The notes: generated from the letters alone by a model not told the origin. A stretch of 64,000 nucleotides of DNA from Linyphia triangularis (GCA_963978545.1 OZ021721.1:108163366-108227365); one strand, 5' to 3'; positions 35,909 through 52,299 are shown, counted from the first letter of the stretch. Program-made: numbers and translations.

Positions 35909-36767
35909 GGGGACATGGGACACTGAAACTACAAAAATATCACCAAAAATGACGTTTTTTGTTTTCATTCTATAAAAATTACTGACTTCAAAAACTTTAA
36001 TTTCACGTTTGAATTTTTGAAATCCGGTGATTTTAAGTGGTAAAATCTTTTTTTTTAACTAGCTATTTGAAAGTATCACACAATTGTTGTCAAAAAGTAA
36101 AAATGCATTTTTCTCAGCTTCACTTTTTTCACATTTTACATACGTTCGAAAAGCTCCTTGCGATTTATTTTTTGATAAATCCACATAATTTTTTTATGGA
36201 AATAATTTATAATGTATTATATACTTTTTTGTGTCGCATAATTTGTTTTCTATTTTATTTTCATGTTGGAAAGCTGAAGTAAGTAAATTTTTTAATGAAA
36301 AATCATTAGCGCCAAATTTGAAGTTTTATTTCTGTTCAACTATATTGGTTGTATTCAGATTATCTGGCGCCGTCAGCAACACGAGGGCTATAATGCGCCG
36401 AAACATTCGTCGTTAGACAAGCCAACATACATTTACAAACACCCATGCCTAACACGGGACTCGAACCCGCAACCTCGCGGTCTAGAGGCTTGCACGCTAA
36501 CCACTATACCGTTTGGTCGGCTCTGTTCAACTATAACACCTAAAGATAAAAGCATGAGTGAAAATGTTTATAATATACTGATAAACAACTTTTAATGAAT
36601 TTTGCTCAATAATTTACAATCTATTTTAAATTTAATTATTAATTTTACTATATATTCTGCTCAAATTTTCTTGTTGTCTTATAAGTCATATCTTCTATGT
36701 TTGTCCCAGGTTTTATTAAATTCTAAGAAAAAACTAATGAATTTTGGGAAAAGTGTCCTATGTCCCC
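35909..36767. mobile_element. TTAA-flanked non-autonomous DNA element, 859 bp including a SINE
   Basis: Flanked by TTAA (35905-35908, 36768-36771). Left end GGGGACATGGGACAC; the complement of the right end is GGGGACATAGGACAC (14 of 15 match). A SINE with its own TSD is inserted at 36345-36521, leaving a parent element of about 670 bp. A TTAA target suggests piggyBac- or Kolobok-like mobilisation. No transposase. Confidence 0.87.
36345..36521 (-). mobile_element. tRNA-derived SINE, family 2, with 14-bp TSD
   Basis: Flanked by TCTGTTCAACTATA at 36331-36344 and 36522-36535. On the minus strand it starts GCCGACCAAACGGTATAGTG, has an A-box-like GGTATAGTGG, a B box GGTTCGAGTCCC, and a non-tRNA body ending GATAATCTGAATACAACC. 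The head can be read as a tRNA-like region of about 75 bases. It sits inside the TTAA-flanked element. Confidence 0.92.
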
Positions 36768-36812
36768 TTAACTTTTTTTTTTCAACTTAGTTTTTATAGG
36801 AATAAAGCTTCC

Positions 36813-36989
36813 TGGTCGTTTTCAGATTATCTGGCACCGTCAGCAACACGAGGGCTATAATGCGCCAAAACATTCGTCATTAGACAAGCCAACATACATT
36901 TACAAACACCCATGCCTTACACGGGACTCGAACCCGCAGCCTTGCTGTCTAGAAGCTAACTCGCTAACCACTATACCGTTTGATCGGCC
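36813..36989 (-). mobile_element. tRNA-derived SINE, family 2, second copy
   Basis: Highly similar to 36345-36521 along its whole length (AACACGAGGGCTATAATGCG, then ACAAGCCAACATACATTTAC), with changes in the tRNA-like part. A TSD was not identified. Both copies have the same orientation and lie about 290 bp apart. Confidence 0.88.
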
Positions 36990-37925
36990 TATATACTTTA
37001 ATGTTGCTCTTAGAGGTACAAAAGTCGATATACTTTTCGAGTCTCTGTTAATGGTCGGTTTTATACTGTCATACATATACTGGATCTTGTATGATATTTA
37101 TTTTTATGTTTCTTACGCGTCTAATAGACCTCTGTATGCTGACCGAGTTTGAGTTCAAGATTTATAAATCCACTGAAACGAATACCTCCCAGAGTGAGAA
37201 ATTACTGGAAGTGATGAAATGGACAAGATTTAGGGTGCAAACGAATTTGTGTTGAAAAAAAAGAGGACTTAGCTTGAAACGGCTAACTTTCTCTTTCTGC
37301 GAACGGAGCAGTGGAGTGACAATAATGACAGCTTTACCAGCTGTGATATATTTGTTCCAACGTTTAATACAAGTACAAAATGCGTTTAGCGCTGAATTGG
37401 CCGCTACTGACAAACGGAAATTGGATTTCGTAAGACAATCTGTATATGCGTTTTTTATATGAGAATCTGTATATGTTCATAAGGGAATATGAATGATGTA
37501 TATACGAGGTAAAAACTGATGTATAAAATATGCATAAATGTGTTATTTAATAGACTAATAAACAGACTGCAATGGTACCCCAATGTGTGCATAAGTTAAC
37601 AATTTTTTTTCCCGAATTGAATGGGTATCAAAACTTTCAATTAAAAAGTACAAATGCGTAGAGGTTAAAAAGTACATTTTCGCAGTATAGAAATGCTGAC
37701 ATGTACGCTGTCGAGAGAGAGTCTAGCTATTTTGGAAAATGACTGATTTTACAATTCGGCTGGTATATAGCAGTATAAATTTTGAAAAAAAATCAATGTT
37801 TTTCAAGTTTTAGACAATTCAGTAGATTTCAATTTCTTCTGAAACAGGGAAGTATGTTTTTTGGAAAAATGTTTGTTTTTAGTTCTATAAAAGAAATATA
37901 TTTAGTTTTATAATAAAATATTTAG
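36990..37925. other. Unassigned sequence
   Basis: A somewhat less AT-rich patch lies at about 37100-37470. Overlapping open frames of 62 and 83 codons exist on opposite strands, and I recognise neither protein. No splice or repeat structure supports a gene. Confidence 0.4.
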
Positions 37926-37931
37926 TTTGTT

Positions 37932-38005
37932 TAATAAAACTACATTCTGTTGGTTATGGAAAGCGTACGGCATAGTTAGTAGAGACACCTCGTTACATTT
38001 TATAA
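37932..38005 (-). repeat. Isolated inverted monomer of the 38.3-39.1 kb satellite
   Basis: The complement contains TGTCTCTACTAACTATGCCG, TACGCTTTCCATAACC and AACAGAATGTAGTTTT, matching a monomer of the array that starts about 250 bp downstream but in the opposite orientation. Confidence 0.8.
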
Positions 38006-38254
38006 TAATGAAACTTATAAAATTTTAATGAGTCTTTCAAAGATGAAATAAAATAGTGATATTGTATATTAATAAAGAAGCAATAAAAAAAAACATTCTT
38101 TCCCATAAATTGATATGATATTAAATTTAAGAAAAAATTTCTGAATTTTATAGCATATATACTCAAATTAAACTTTAAATCAATTTCTGAATTTTAAAAT
38201 CTAAGGCAAAAGCGCAATTAAAATATCTAGCATTATAATATCTAGCATTATAAT

Positions 38255-39130
38255 GTCTAACGTTGTGTTCCTTACGAAGTATACCGCATGCCTTCCCCAT
38301 CCCACCGAAGGAAGTCCTCCCAAAGAGCGCAATTCCTGTATTGTAAAATCCAACGTAGTGTATCTTACAAACTATACCGAACGCTTACCACAACTAACAG
38401 AATGTAGTTCTAAAAAAGAGCAGTTTTAATAGTGTAAACCTAGTGTACTATCTCTTACAAAGTATACCCTACACCTTTCAGAACCCACAGAAGGTTGCTT
38501 TCTCAAAAAGCGCAATTCCTATATTGTAAAATCTAACGATGTGTCTCTACTAACTATACCGAATGCTTTCCACATCCAACAGAATGTAGTTCTAAAAAAG
38601 AGCAGTTTCCATATTCTAAATCTAGTGTAGTATCTCTTACAAAGTATACCATACGCCTTACCCACAGAAGGTAGTCCTCTCAAAGAGCGCAATTCCTTTA
38701 CTGTATTATCTAATGTAGTGTTTCTTACAAACTATACCGAAAACTTTTCACAATCAACAGAATGTAGTTCTAAAAAAGAGAACTTTTCATAGTGCAAACC
38801 TAGTGTACTATCTCTTACAAAGTATACCATACGCCTTACCCACAGAAGGTAGTCCTCTCAAAGAGCGCAATTCCTTTACTGTATTATCTAACGTAGTGTT
38901 TCTTACAAACTATACCGAAAACTTTTCACAATCAACAGAATGTAGTTCTAAAAAAGAGAAGTTTTCATAGTGTAAACCTAGTGTACTATCTCTTACAAAG
39001 TATACCCTACGCCTTACCCACAGAAGGTAGTCCTCTCAAAAAGCGCAATTACCATATTTTAAAATCTAACGATGTGTCTCTACTAACCGTACGCTTTCCA
39101 CGACCCAAAAAAAAGTAGTCCTCTCAAAAA
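38255..39130 (+). repeat. Satellite array, about 90-bp monomers in 178-182-bp dimers
   Basis: TCTCTTACAAAGTATACC recurs near 38451, 38633, 38811 and 38989, with a variant near 38270. Between them lies the alternate monomer with TTACAAACTATACCGAA and ACAGAATGTAGTTCTAAAAA. The two monomer types (one with CACAGAAGGTAGTCCTCTCA) alternate, giving a dimeric higher-order repeat of about five copies. The last units grade into the unique island at 39.13 kb. Confidence 0.92.
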
Positions 39131-39490
39131 GCGCAATGCCCATATCGCAACTCCATTCCTCCTTTGAAATTGAATGGTAAATCTATCCTTCGATCTGTTC
39201 TAATTGGAAAGCATCTCTAATTCTTCATCTGAAAAACTCAATCGCCTCCCCTGTTATCCCAGCAACTCGACACCAATTGGCCAATTATCCCCTCTCCTCC
39301 TTTTCGATAACAATCTCCGGCGGATTCAATTGAGAGATTTGAATACGATCCCTTTATCCTAATTGTATCCGACACAGGAGGGCGATACCTAATCTCAACA
39401 ATATGACACCATCCCACGGACGCCGCCGCCTCTTTCCATTTTCCTGTTTAATGGTAATTGGATTGTGTTTCCGAGGGGAGCTATGATTTC
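39130..39490. promoter_or_regulatory. Candidate conserved non-coding element (island 4)
   Basis: Among the least AT-rich stretches in the window. Contains CACCAATTGGCCAATTATCC (about 39270), ATCCTAATTGTATCC (about 39356) and GGTAATTGG (about 39454). It has no repeats or open frame of note. Regulatory role is inferred. Confidence 0.38.
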
Positions 39491-40284
39491 AGACCAACCT
39501 CAAACGGATTACCATTTTTTGGTTGCGGTACTATTGCTATCATTCAGTTTGTATCGAAAGTTATACCTGTTTCTAGAAAATCATGTTTCTCTATGGTTTC
39601 GGTGGAGACTTTTTTTTTTATTAAACTACATTTTATGCTAAAATGAATACTGTGAGACAAATGAAATACTATAAATATGTTTTTCTATCCATAATTTATT
39701 AACTTGTATATTCATATTCATAAAAAATATACGAAATTATGAAAAACAGATTAAATGCATAAACACAAAAATGAATTCACTGAAATTCAATTAAAAACGT
39801 TATTTATTGATTTTATCTATATACGCTAACTAACCCTCTAAGAGGAAAATGATCTTTTTGATTAACACATGTATATATAATTATATTTACACATATATTT
39901 TTATAAGATTAAACTATAAAAATAATGAAACATGTACCAATAAATGTCTAAAGAAATAATTCTACCATTTATTGAGAATAATGAGCTAGAGAGAAGATTT
40001 GTTGTGGAGTTATTAAACACTTTTGTGTCATGACTTGTTGAATTTAAACAGAAAGCTGAGAAAGTCAGTTTGATTAATTAATTAATTAATTATTATTTTT
40101 TTAAATGTTGATGCGTCCTCAAATATGAGCTTATTTATTTGATTAATGGGATAATGGTATTTTAAATGTATTAAAAGGTTTAAAATCATATATCTTATAG
40201 CAATTTTTCTATGTTGTCTTATTTTAGGGTGATTCAATTGCCAAGATACAAGTGACTCATTTGGTGTGACAAGATAATGTTGTC
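39491..40284. other. AT-rich sequence, nothing recognised
   Basis: A short (TTAA)n-like run sits near 40075-40092. No other feature. Confidence 0.5.
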
Positions 40285-40736
40285 AGCGTGTGCTCGGTGT
40301 TTGTATCTAATTATAAATAATAAAAACTTCTCTATCAGCAAAATATGCAGCAAATTAGGTTTCAAAATTTATGTATTAAAAATGAATGTGAATTAATGCA
40401 TTCATGTCCAAATATTCATTAAAACAATTTTGCAACTGGAAAAAGTTTCAACAATAATCGATTAAATTGGATTTATTATTAAAAAACGTTATTGGATTTA
40501 TTATAATTAAATTATCCAGAACGATTATAGAAACTTGCGTAAAAGCGACATTTTAATGACAGCCCCAAAACTTGATAGAATGCATTGTCGCTGACATCGA
40601 ATCTATCTTCCAAGTTTCAATCCGATCCGATGTCGGCAAGTAGGTTAATAAGGCTTCCATTTGCCTGGAAGCCAGCCACACACGCACGCAAGCACTTACA
40701 CATAATCAAAGTAAATATCAAGGATTTAAAAAAGTG
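40285..40736 (+). mobile_element. Dispersed repeat family F, copy 2
   Basis: Collinear with copy 1: GTGCTCGGTGTTTGTATCTA, ATTAAAAATGAATGTGAATT, TAAAAGCGACATTTTAATGA, GATAGAATGCATTGTCG, CCAAGTTTCAATCCGATCCG, ending GGATTTAAAAAAGTG. It shows an internal short duplication (GGATTTATTAT) not seen in the others. Confidence 0.75.
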
Positions 40737-42470
<1,734 letters not shown>

Positions 42471-42474
42471 ATCA

Positions 42475-42628
42475 CTGCTCAGAATAATCTGAAATTCGAC
42501 TTAGTACGACATAAAAAAAGTTTGAATTAGCCCCTTTCCGTATATTTATGTCAAATGTGAAGTCATTCTGATCAATGGTTTTCTTTTTCATAGCGTTTTG
42601 AAAATTGACTTAATTATAATCACCCTGA
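42475..42628. mobile_element. Mariner-type MITE, truncated copy
   Basis: Keeps the right arm seen at 18.2 kb: AAGTCATTCTGATCAATGGT, TTTTGAAAATTGACTTAATT and the terminus ATAATCACCCTG. The left side retains only CAGAATAATCTGAAATTCGA. The outer left end and TSD are lost. Confidence 0.7.
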
Positions 42629-44215
42629 ATTTCATAGTAAAGATTAATAAATTTTTTTTATGCTTTTGCTGCCTGCCTGTGGATTTTTATAAGAAAAATT
42701 CAATTTTTATATTAGTAGATAACAAACAAAAGGATAAAGTTTTATTCTATGTTTCAGAGCTAAATTGACCTATAAGCACATTTTTAGTGGTTTATTCAGC
42801 AATAAATCGCTATTAATTAAACAGCATTAGTAAGTAACGGAATTAAGTACAAGGTGTTTGCAATTAAATTTGGCCTATTTAGAGCACCCTATATGTAGCT
42901 ATATTACGCTGTAGCTATATTACGAATTGAGTAAAAAATGTGTAGATATTCAATTCAAAGGATGAGGAAAAGATTCGTACAAAAAAAAGTCGAAGCGAAA
43001 ATGTTTGAGCTGCAGTAAATGAGTGTGAGCAAGAAAAATGGCATTTAAAACTTTTATTCTAACATTTTCAAGCATTGTGTCCTTTAAAACTGTTACTTTT
43101 CCTTTTTTAAGCATTATGGCAGTAGTATGAAGAATGGTAATTGCGGCAGTATTTTCTTTTTCATTTGCAGTGCTATAATTATCATTCTGTATACTACTGT
43201 TATAATGCTTCAAAATATAAAAATAACAGTTTTATAAGCCATAAGGATTGAATATATTAAAATAAAAGTTTTAAAAGCTTTTTTAGTTGCCCGCAAATAT
43301 TTTTTGCATGACTTTTCAAGCATTTTGGCTGCAATGCACGTAGTATAAAAAATTGTTTGAACTAATATTTTTACGGAATCTTTTAATTCATCCTTTTATC
43401 TGTCTATCCACAAATTCTCGACTCAATCTTCATTTTAGTTACTGATACAGAGTATGAGAAATAGGCCAAGTTTAATTACGATCGCCTTGCACATTACATA
43501 TACTTGAATTTAAAACACGTTGGGGGACTCCATAGTCCCAGAAGTTGAGTTTTTAATATAAAACTATAGATATTTAATAATTTAATATTATCTGACATGA
43601 GGATATCTTAATTATAATTAATAATGCAAATAAAAATCAAAACGTTAATAGAATCAGTAATATTTAGGAAACAAATTTCTCTATTTTTATCAGAAAAACT
43701 ACATACTTTGAGTATAATACCAACATGAATATACTTAAATAGATTTTAAGGCTTCAAAGTACAATAACAAGTAAGTAAAATATTTATAATTACATAAAGA
43801 TGATAACAGAGTTTTATTTACTAACTTAAAAAAATATTCTAAATATTTGAAGAGTTTCTGAAGTCACTCAATTTCCTGAAAAGTGAACCTTTGCTCAAAC
43901 GTAATTAAAAAATTGGATTATTTTAAAAACTTAAATGTTGACAATGATGTTTTTCCTTTTGATTCGGGTAAAAAAGTATTTTAGACATGTTGTCAGGAAC
44001 AATCAATTTGTTGACATAAGATTCTTGCAGATAAGAATATTCGAAAGAAATATTTAACAACTTAGCATTAATTACTAAATTTAACCTTAGCACACACAGC
44101 TCAACTTAATCTTAATTTAAAAATGTCTAAACCTAATCCTAAAAAATAAATTAATATTAACTAAAAAATGACTAACGTCTTATTTAAAAATGTAACCTTA
44201 ATTTAACTTAATACT
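42629..44215. other. AT-rich sequence, nothing recognised
   Basis: Short ATTTAAAAATGT-type phrases recur near 44.1 kb. No gene or transposon end identified. Confidence 0.5.
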
Positions 44216-44219
44216 TAAT

Positions 44220-44915
44220 TACGGGTGTGGAACATAGCACAACTTTCAACAACACTATAATACTATTCACTATATTTAAAGTTGCCTTGAAATAGTTGTA
44301 TTACCATTACCATATTTTCATTCATTTATAAAAAAAAGGCCAGTTTGGCAATAATTCTTACATGGGCAAAAAAACTATAAACAAAACACCGCCAAAATGG
44401 CGAATTTGGCGATATACTTTCTGATTATTCTTGTATTATTATTTCTTGTAAGTGAAACAGAGGAGAGGAGAAAATGGTCGTTGATGAGCGATGTTCAAGG
44501 GAAGAAAACTATGTGTTAAAGACAATCATTTTTCACCTTTTTACACCTTTATAGCATTTTTAAATGAATTTCGGAGGTTGGGATGTTTAGAACCCCTTAA
44601 GAGGAATTACCATAGCGATTTTAATCAACATCATTAGCGCCGTTTTGTAGCAATTGCTGAAGAACATGATTTTTTCATGTTTTGCTCATGCGCAATCTTG
44701 ACAAAAAGGTCCCATGACCATCACTAACCCGTACATTAAATTTGAACATCGCAGGTCAATCGTTCGGGAGCTATGCTGACCACGTACACACAGACGCACA
44801 TTTTTTCTCTACCACTTTTTTGAAAGCAGGATGATCCAAAACAAAAAAAAGAAAAGAAAAAAAAAAGTTTTTTGAATGAAAGCAATACTTTCATTACCCT
44901 ATGTTAACATATGGG
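44220..44915 (-). mobile_element. Dispersed repeat family D, copy 2
   Basis: Inverted relative to copy 1 at 5.24-5.90 kb. On the minus strand it starts TTAACATAGGGTAATGAAAG and contains GTCAGCATAGCTCCCGAACG, GATCAACGACC-like and TTCACTTACAAG blocks, CGCCATTTTGGCGGTGTTTT, and ends CTATGTTCCACACCCGT. It is diverged by many indels and has no usable ORF. Weak similarity of the two tips (AGGGTAATG and GGGTGTGGAAC) could be a decayed TIR. Confidence 0.72.
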
Positions 44916-46360
44916 TAATTGAAATTGAAAAGTATAACTTAAAACCAAATATTAAATTTACTCGATTCCAACTAAAAGGGGCACGGCCATTTTTTATTAA
45001 TATGAACAGCCTCCTCAAGGGAAACAATTCTGTAAAACTTCAACTTATTCCTAAATTAGGATGTCAATCATTTTTCCTTGGCAATTTCAATCATTCAAAT
45101 TTATATATTAAAAAAAACTGAATTTTTAAAAAAATAATAATGAGTTTGAAAAATTAATTTAAATTAAAAAATGAACAAAAAACAATTGTGTGTGAAAACA
45201 ATTTTTAAAGAATTAGAAATAAGAGAATACTAAGGGTAATGGAGCACTATTTTTTAAAACTATTTTAAGACTGAAATTTTTGTAGTCATTTTATTTTTCT
45301 CCTTGCATCTAATGTATTTTCTGCAAGCTTTAAAATCTTTCTTGATTTAATAGAAGTAGAAACAGTGAATGTATTGATAGAAGGGAAAACAATTGTTTCA
45401 AATTATTTCACTAATGGTTTTCCTAAAATATATGCGGTAATGTTTAAAAATGAGTTTTCATAGGAAATAATTATTTCAGTCCATAAATGTGCTCACCAAA
45501 TGACATCATGAAGATATTCTTTGAGAATGTCAAATATCTTGTACAATGGCAACAATTTTATGTTTTCAGAGTAAAGAGTTTGATATCGAACGGGTAATTT
45601 TGTGTGAAAATGCACATACCAACGACTTAAGCATAAATTTGATTGTTACTAACTAAGCAATAAGAATTTTTAAAGATCTCCTTTAAAAGGTTCTAAGATG
45701 TTAAAATTATGAGTACATAACTGTGTTAAGGATTTTCAATAACAAATAATTATGTTTTTAAATGTTTTTTTAAAGTCGATAAACGTTCATCTCGCCTTAA
45801 AAAAATCGTCTAATTGAAATGCTCAGTCAAGGTCCTCATAGTTCTCGTCCACTGAATATATTATGGTGGTAGGATACATCGCTAAAACCTGTTTTTTTCA
45901 TTGGGTCATAAAATGTTTTTTTTTTATTTTAATAATAAACTTAAATAAATTTTTTGGAAGTTTTCAGGAAATACTAAAAGAAAATGTGATAGAAGATTAC
46001 CGAGGGAAATATTCTAAATTACCACATCTCTCTATGAATATTCGAGGAGCAGTCGACTCTTTCATTATACAAAATTAAAAACATGCCAATTTTCCTTTCG
46101 TAGGTAGAAAGAAACATACTGTAAGATATACATTTTTGATTTAATAAAAATCTATAGTATTGCCGAAAGAAATACACAACTATGAAAAAAAGGTTACGAT
46201 TTTTTTTTAAAGTTAAGATTATGTTAAGTATTGAATATTTTATCTTTGCATTTTTTAATGTTTACCTATTTTTCTCCGACTCTGATATATTTTTCACACT
46301 ATGAAAAATTAAATCTTGTATTAGGATACAAAAGTGTATTGTTTATTTTAAGGAATGAAA
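44916..46360. other. AT-rich sequence, nothing recognised
   Basis: Open frames of 71-81 codons near 44.9 and 45.9 kb have no known motif and AT-driven composition. Confidence 0.5.
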
Positions 46361-46720
46361 GTATATTTTTAGCTCATAAATAGAATGTTTTTGGCACATA
46401 AAAATATTCTACTTGTGTCCTAAAAATATTCCATTTTTCTCTTAAAAATATTCCATTTATGTCCTAAAAATAAAAATATTCTATTTATGACCTAAAAATA
46501 TACTTTTAATGAACTTATGAAAGTAAATTTTAGAACATAAAAAAGTATATTTTTAGCTCATAAATAGAATGTTTTTGGAACATAAAAATATTCTACTTGT
46601 GTCCTAAAAATATTCCATTTATGTCCTAAAAATAAAAATATTCTATTTATGACCTAAAAATATACTTTTAATGAACTTATGAAAGTAAATTTTAGAACAT
46701 AAAAAAGTATATTTATAGGT
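46361..46720. repeat. Palindromic tandem repeat, unit about 184 bp
   Basis: The unit starts GTATATTTTTAGCTCATAAA at 46361 and recurs at 46545 and in part at 46707. Within the unit the start pairs with TTCTATTTATGACCTAAAAA (about 46479-46503), so each unit can fold on itself. Short AAAAATATTCCATTTATGTC sub-repeats lie between the arms. Confidence 0.85.
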
Positions 46721-47267
46721 CATAGGTTTTTTTTATGGCTTCATTTCGTACATTTCATAAATTTTTATTTTGGTTACCAATTATACACACTTATAGGGTG
46801 ATTGCTTATTGTGTGATATTTGAATTTCTCTTTTTGCTTTCTTAAACTATTTAGTGGTTCTTCTTATCAAAAGGATTATTGTTACAACAGCTTAATTATG
46901 CTTGAAAATATTGCCAAAATGAGTTCTTACATGAATTTTTTTTTTAAATATTATAGTTGAAATTAAGGATTTTTAAAAAACATAACATTTTCAATTTTGT
47001 TTAAATAAAAGTTAAACTTTTCAGGCATTTGAGTTACTTTTAAAACTAAGTATAAATATTCTTACTTATTATGTTACTTTTAAAATCTTTCGCACATTCA
47101 CGTTGATATGTATACACAAAGCCATACTGATTGTTCTGAAAAAAGTACACATTTGCTTCCTAAGCAGTTATTGATTCTATAAACGTTTTTATTTGCACAC
47201 GTATTATCATTATAACTTAGATATCCTTATGTCAAGATAATATCAAATTAACTAATAATACCATTGT
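46721..47267. other. AT-rich sequence, nothing recognised
   Basis: No feature seen. Confidence 0.5.
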
Positions 47268-47271
47268 TATA

Positions 47272-47810
47272 CACTATCTACCAATAAGTATTTGGACACT
47301 CATGCAATTGAGAATGTCTGCAGTCCTGATCTATGTCACCCTTGATTCTAATTCATGGTAGGCTCAACGCTGACTACTCCTCCACTAATCTAGATACCTA
47401 TGTGCTTCCGGCAATTTTACGGGTTGGATCATTGTTACTTCCAATATGACAAAGCCACTTGTCATGTTGCGAGGTCCACAATGGATTAGTATGATGACAG
47501 CAGGCAGAACTGACTGGACTGGCCTGCTCAGAGTCCAGACGTGAATCCTATGGAACACCTCTGGGACGAGTAGGATCGCCGAATTAAGGGGTGCAGCAAC
47601 CGTCCAAAATCGATGAAAGAAAGCACATGTCCACTCCAAGACGAGTGGAAGAAAATACCACTGTCCATCATCCAAACACTTGTGGAAAGCATGCCCCGGA
47701 GTGTATGTACTGTAATTGCCTTAGGTGGAGGCTCAACCACCTATTGAATTTGAATAAATTGTGTTTATCGCTTTTATCACAGGTGTCCAATTACTTATTG
47801 GTAGGTAGTG
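47272..47810 (+). mobile_element. Tc1-like element, both ends present, internally deleted, 539 bp
   Basis: TA at 47270-47271 and 47811-47812. Left end CACTATCTACCAATAAGTAT and the complement of the right end, CACTACCTACCAATAAGTAA, extend to about 28-30 bases of inverted repeat with two mismatches. Autonomous Tc1 elements are about 1.5 kb; here only the 3' third of the transposase remains, so most of the 5' coding part has been lost by internal deletion. Confidence 0.93.
47439..47747 (+). pseudogene. Tc1-like (DD34E) transposase, C-terminal remnant
   Basis: A 103-codon frame with three internal stops. Its order matches the end of Tc1 transposases: FQYDKATCHVARS (holding the second catalytic Asp), then DWPAQSPDVNPMEHLWDE (with the Glu), then DEWKKIPLSIIQTLVESMPR and a final GGGSTTY-stop. 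Asp to Glu spacing is 34 residues. The N-terminal HTH half and the first Asp are absent. It belongs to a different Tc1 subfamily from the 8.2 kb remnant, whose tail is VRGAHKPY. Inactive. Confidence 0.92.
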
Positions 47811-47859
47811 TATTTTAAAACTATCTTCTCAGACACTCAGCTATGGAGTGGAAATGGCT

Positions 47860-48760
47860 TTCCCTGTGACTTTTTGATGCAATCTGAAGCCTATTACATC
47901 AAAAAGCCCCTATTTTCCACCTTCTATTCTATTGCACCTAACAAGCGTTTAAATTTAAATCTGCACAGGAGACACGTACATAATAATTCATAACAAACGG
48001 CTATTCCATAGACCTCTCCACAGTCCCCTCCACAATAGCCTCGATTAATTTACCACCATTAGTTTTGCAATACACTCCCCCTTCAACTCCCTGAAGAACC
48101 AACGCGCCAAAAAACCGCTTTGTATTTATGTCCCAGTGAATTAAAAATGCACCAACTCGGGTCCGAGTAACAAAACCTCAACCCCCCATATCATTGCCTT
48201 AAGGCCGGTTTACAGCAACAGCATCTGGGCACTTCACGTGTTTTCCCCCTCCGCAAGAGGGACCCCTGTGGTGACGTCATTAAGCTTCATCCCTGTCATC
48301 TCATGGCTGGAGAGCAAAGGTCCACACGATGATGCTTCTACTTGATAAAGCAAAGCGGATGACGATAACTCTCTAGTTAATAGGCTGCTTTGGACGAAGA
48401 ACAACATTAATTTCAACTCCCCCCTCTGGAAAACATGGGGTAGGGGTCCCTAAGGGGCCTAGGAAAGGCCCCCTTACGCCCTAATCCCTTTGATTCATTC
48501 AATGTAACTGTAGGCCGCCACAAATAGCGCGATTACGGCATTGTGAAACAGTTGGAAGGCAGACTGGTGCGTGAAATTTCGAATGGGGAGAGGCGGTGAA
48601 TTGTTTGAACTATTAATGTTAGATGGACCTAGAATGGGGTCCTTGCCTTTGAACAAGTCAAGATGGGTTTGCATTTAGCCTGCACTCAAATGTTAGAATC
48701 GCTGTGGAATGATTTTTAAGAGAAATTTAAGTTGTACTGAGTTCGAAAGGATCCCAAATT
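47860..48760. promoter_or_regulatory. Candidate conserved non-coding element (island 5)
   Basis: The longest run of moderate-GC, repeat-free DNA. It contains a CACGTG E-box (48235-48240), a perfect CRE TGACGTCA (48272-48279) and TAAT cores near 48046 and 48405. The clusters GTAGGGGTCCCTAAGGGGCC and AAGGCCCCCTTACG (48431-48480) form a weak inverted pair. No consistent coding frame. Confidence 0.38.
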
Positions 48761-49160
48761 TGGCACCCTTTTAAAAGTAAAATTTAATAGAAAGAAAAGA
48801 GTGATGTGGATTTTTAGTATACCTTAAACTTGCATTTTGAAGAGGTAGCTAATGAATATTAATGTCCTGTTGAGTGGTGGCCGTGACTTAAACATCGGTA
48901 TGTAAAATGTAATGTTAATATCCAATCATGAACATTGAACCTTGGGTGTGCCAAGATTCAATGGCATTTAAATTTGTGTACTTCCTAATTTTTATTGAAA
49001 CAATGTATAAATCGAACTATGTTTTACAAACTGGTTAAGCAATTAAAAAAAAAGAAAGAATTTTGCCTAGAAAGAGCAACTTTGAAAACAAAAGCACTTC
49101 TTTGAACATTCAAGTGTCAGGTAATGGGAGTCAAAATGGCGATTATAAGAACAGTCACCA
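48761..49160. other. AT-rich spacer
   Basis: No feature seen. Confidence 0.5.

Positions 49161-52299
<3,139 letters not shown>

Noticed and set aside
37162..37462. Overlapping 62- and 83-codon frames on opposite strands
   Set aside because: Neither protein is recognised, and a mirrored open frame on both strands is what moderate-GC random sequence gives. Kept as unassigned.
30623..39130. Regular short repeats as CRISPR arrays
   Set aside because: The repeats are contiguous tandem units without unique spacers, in a eukaryotic context.
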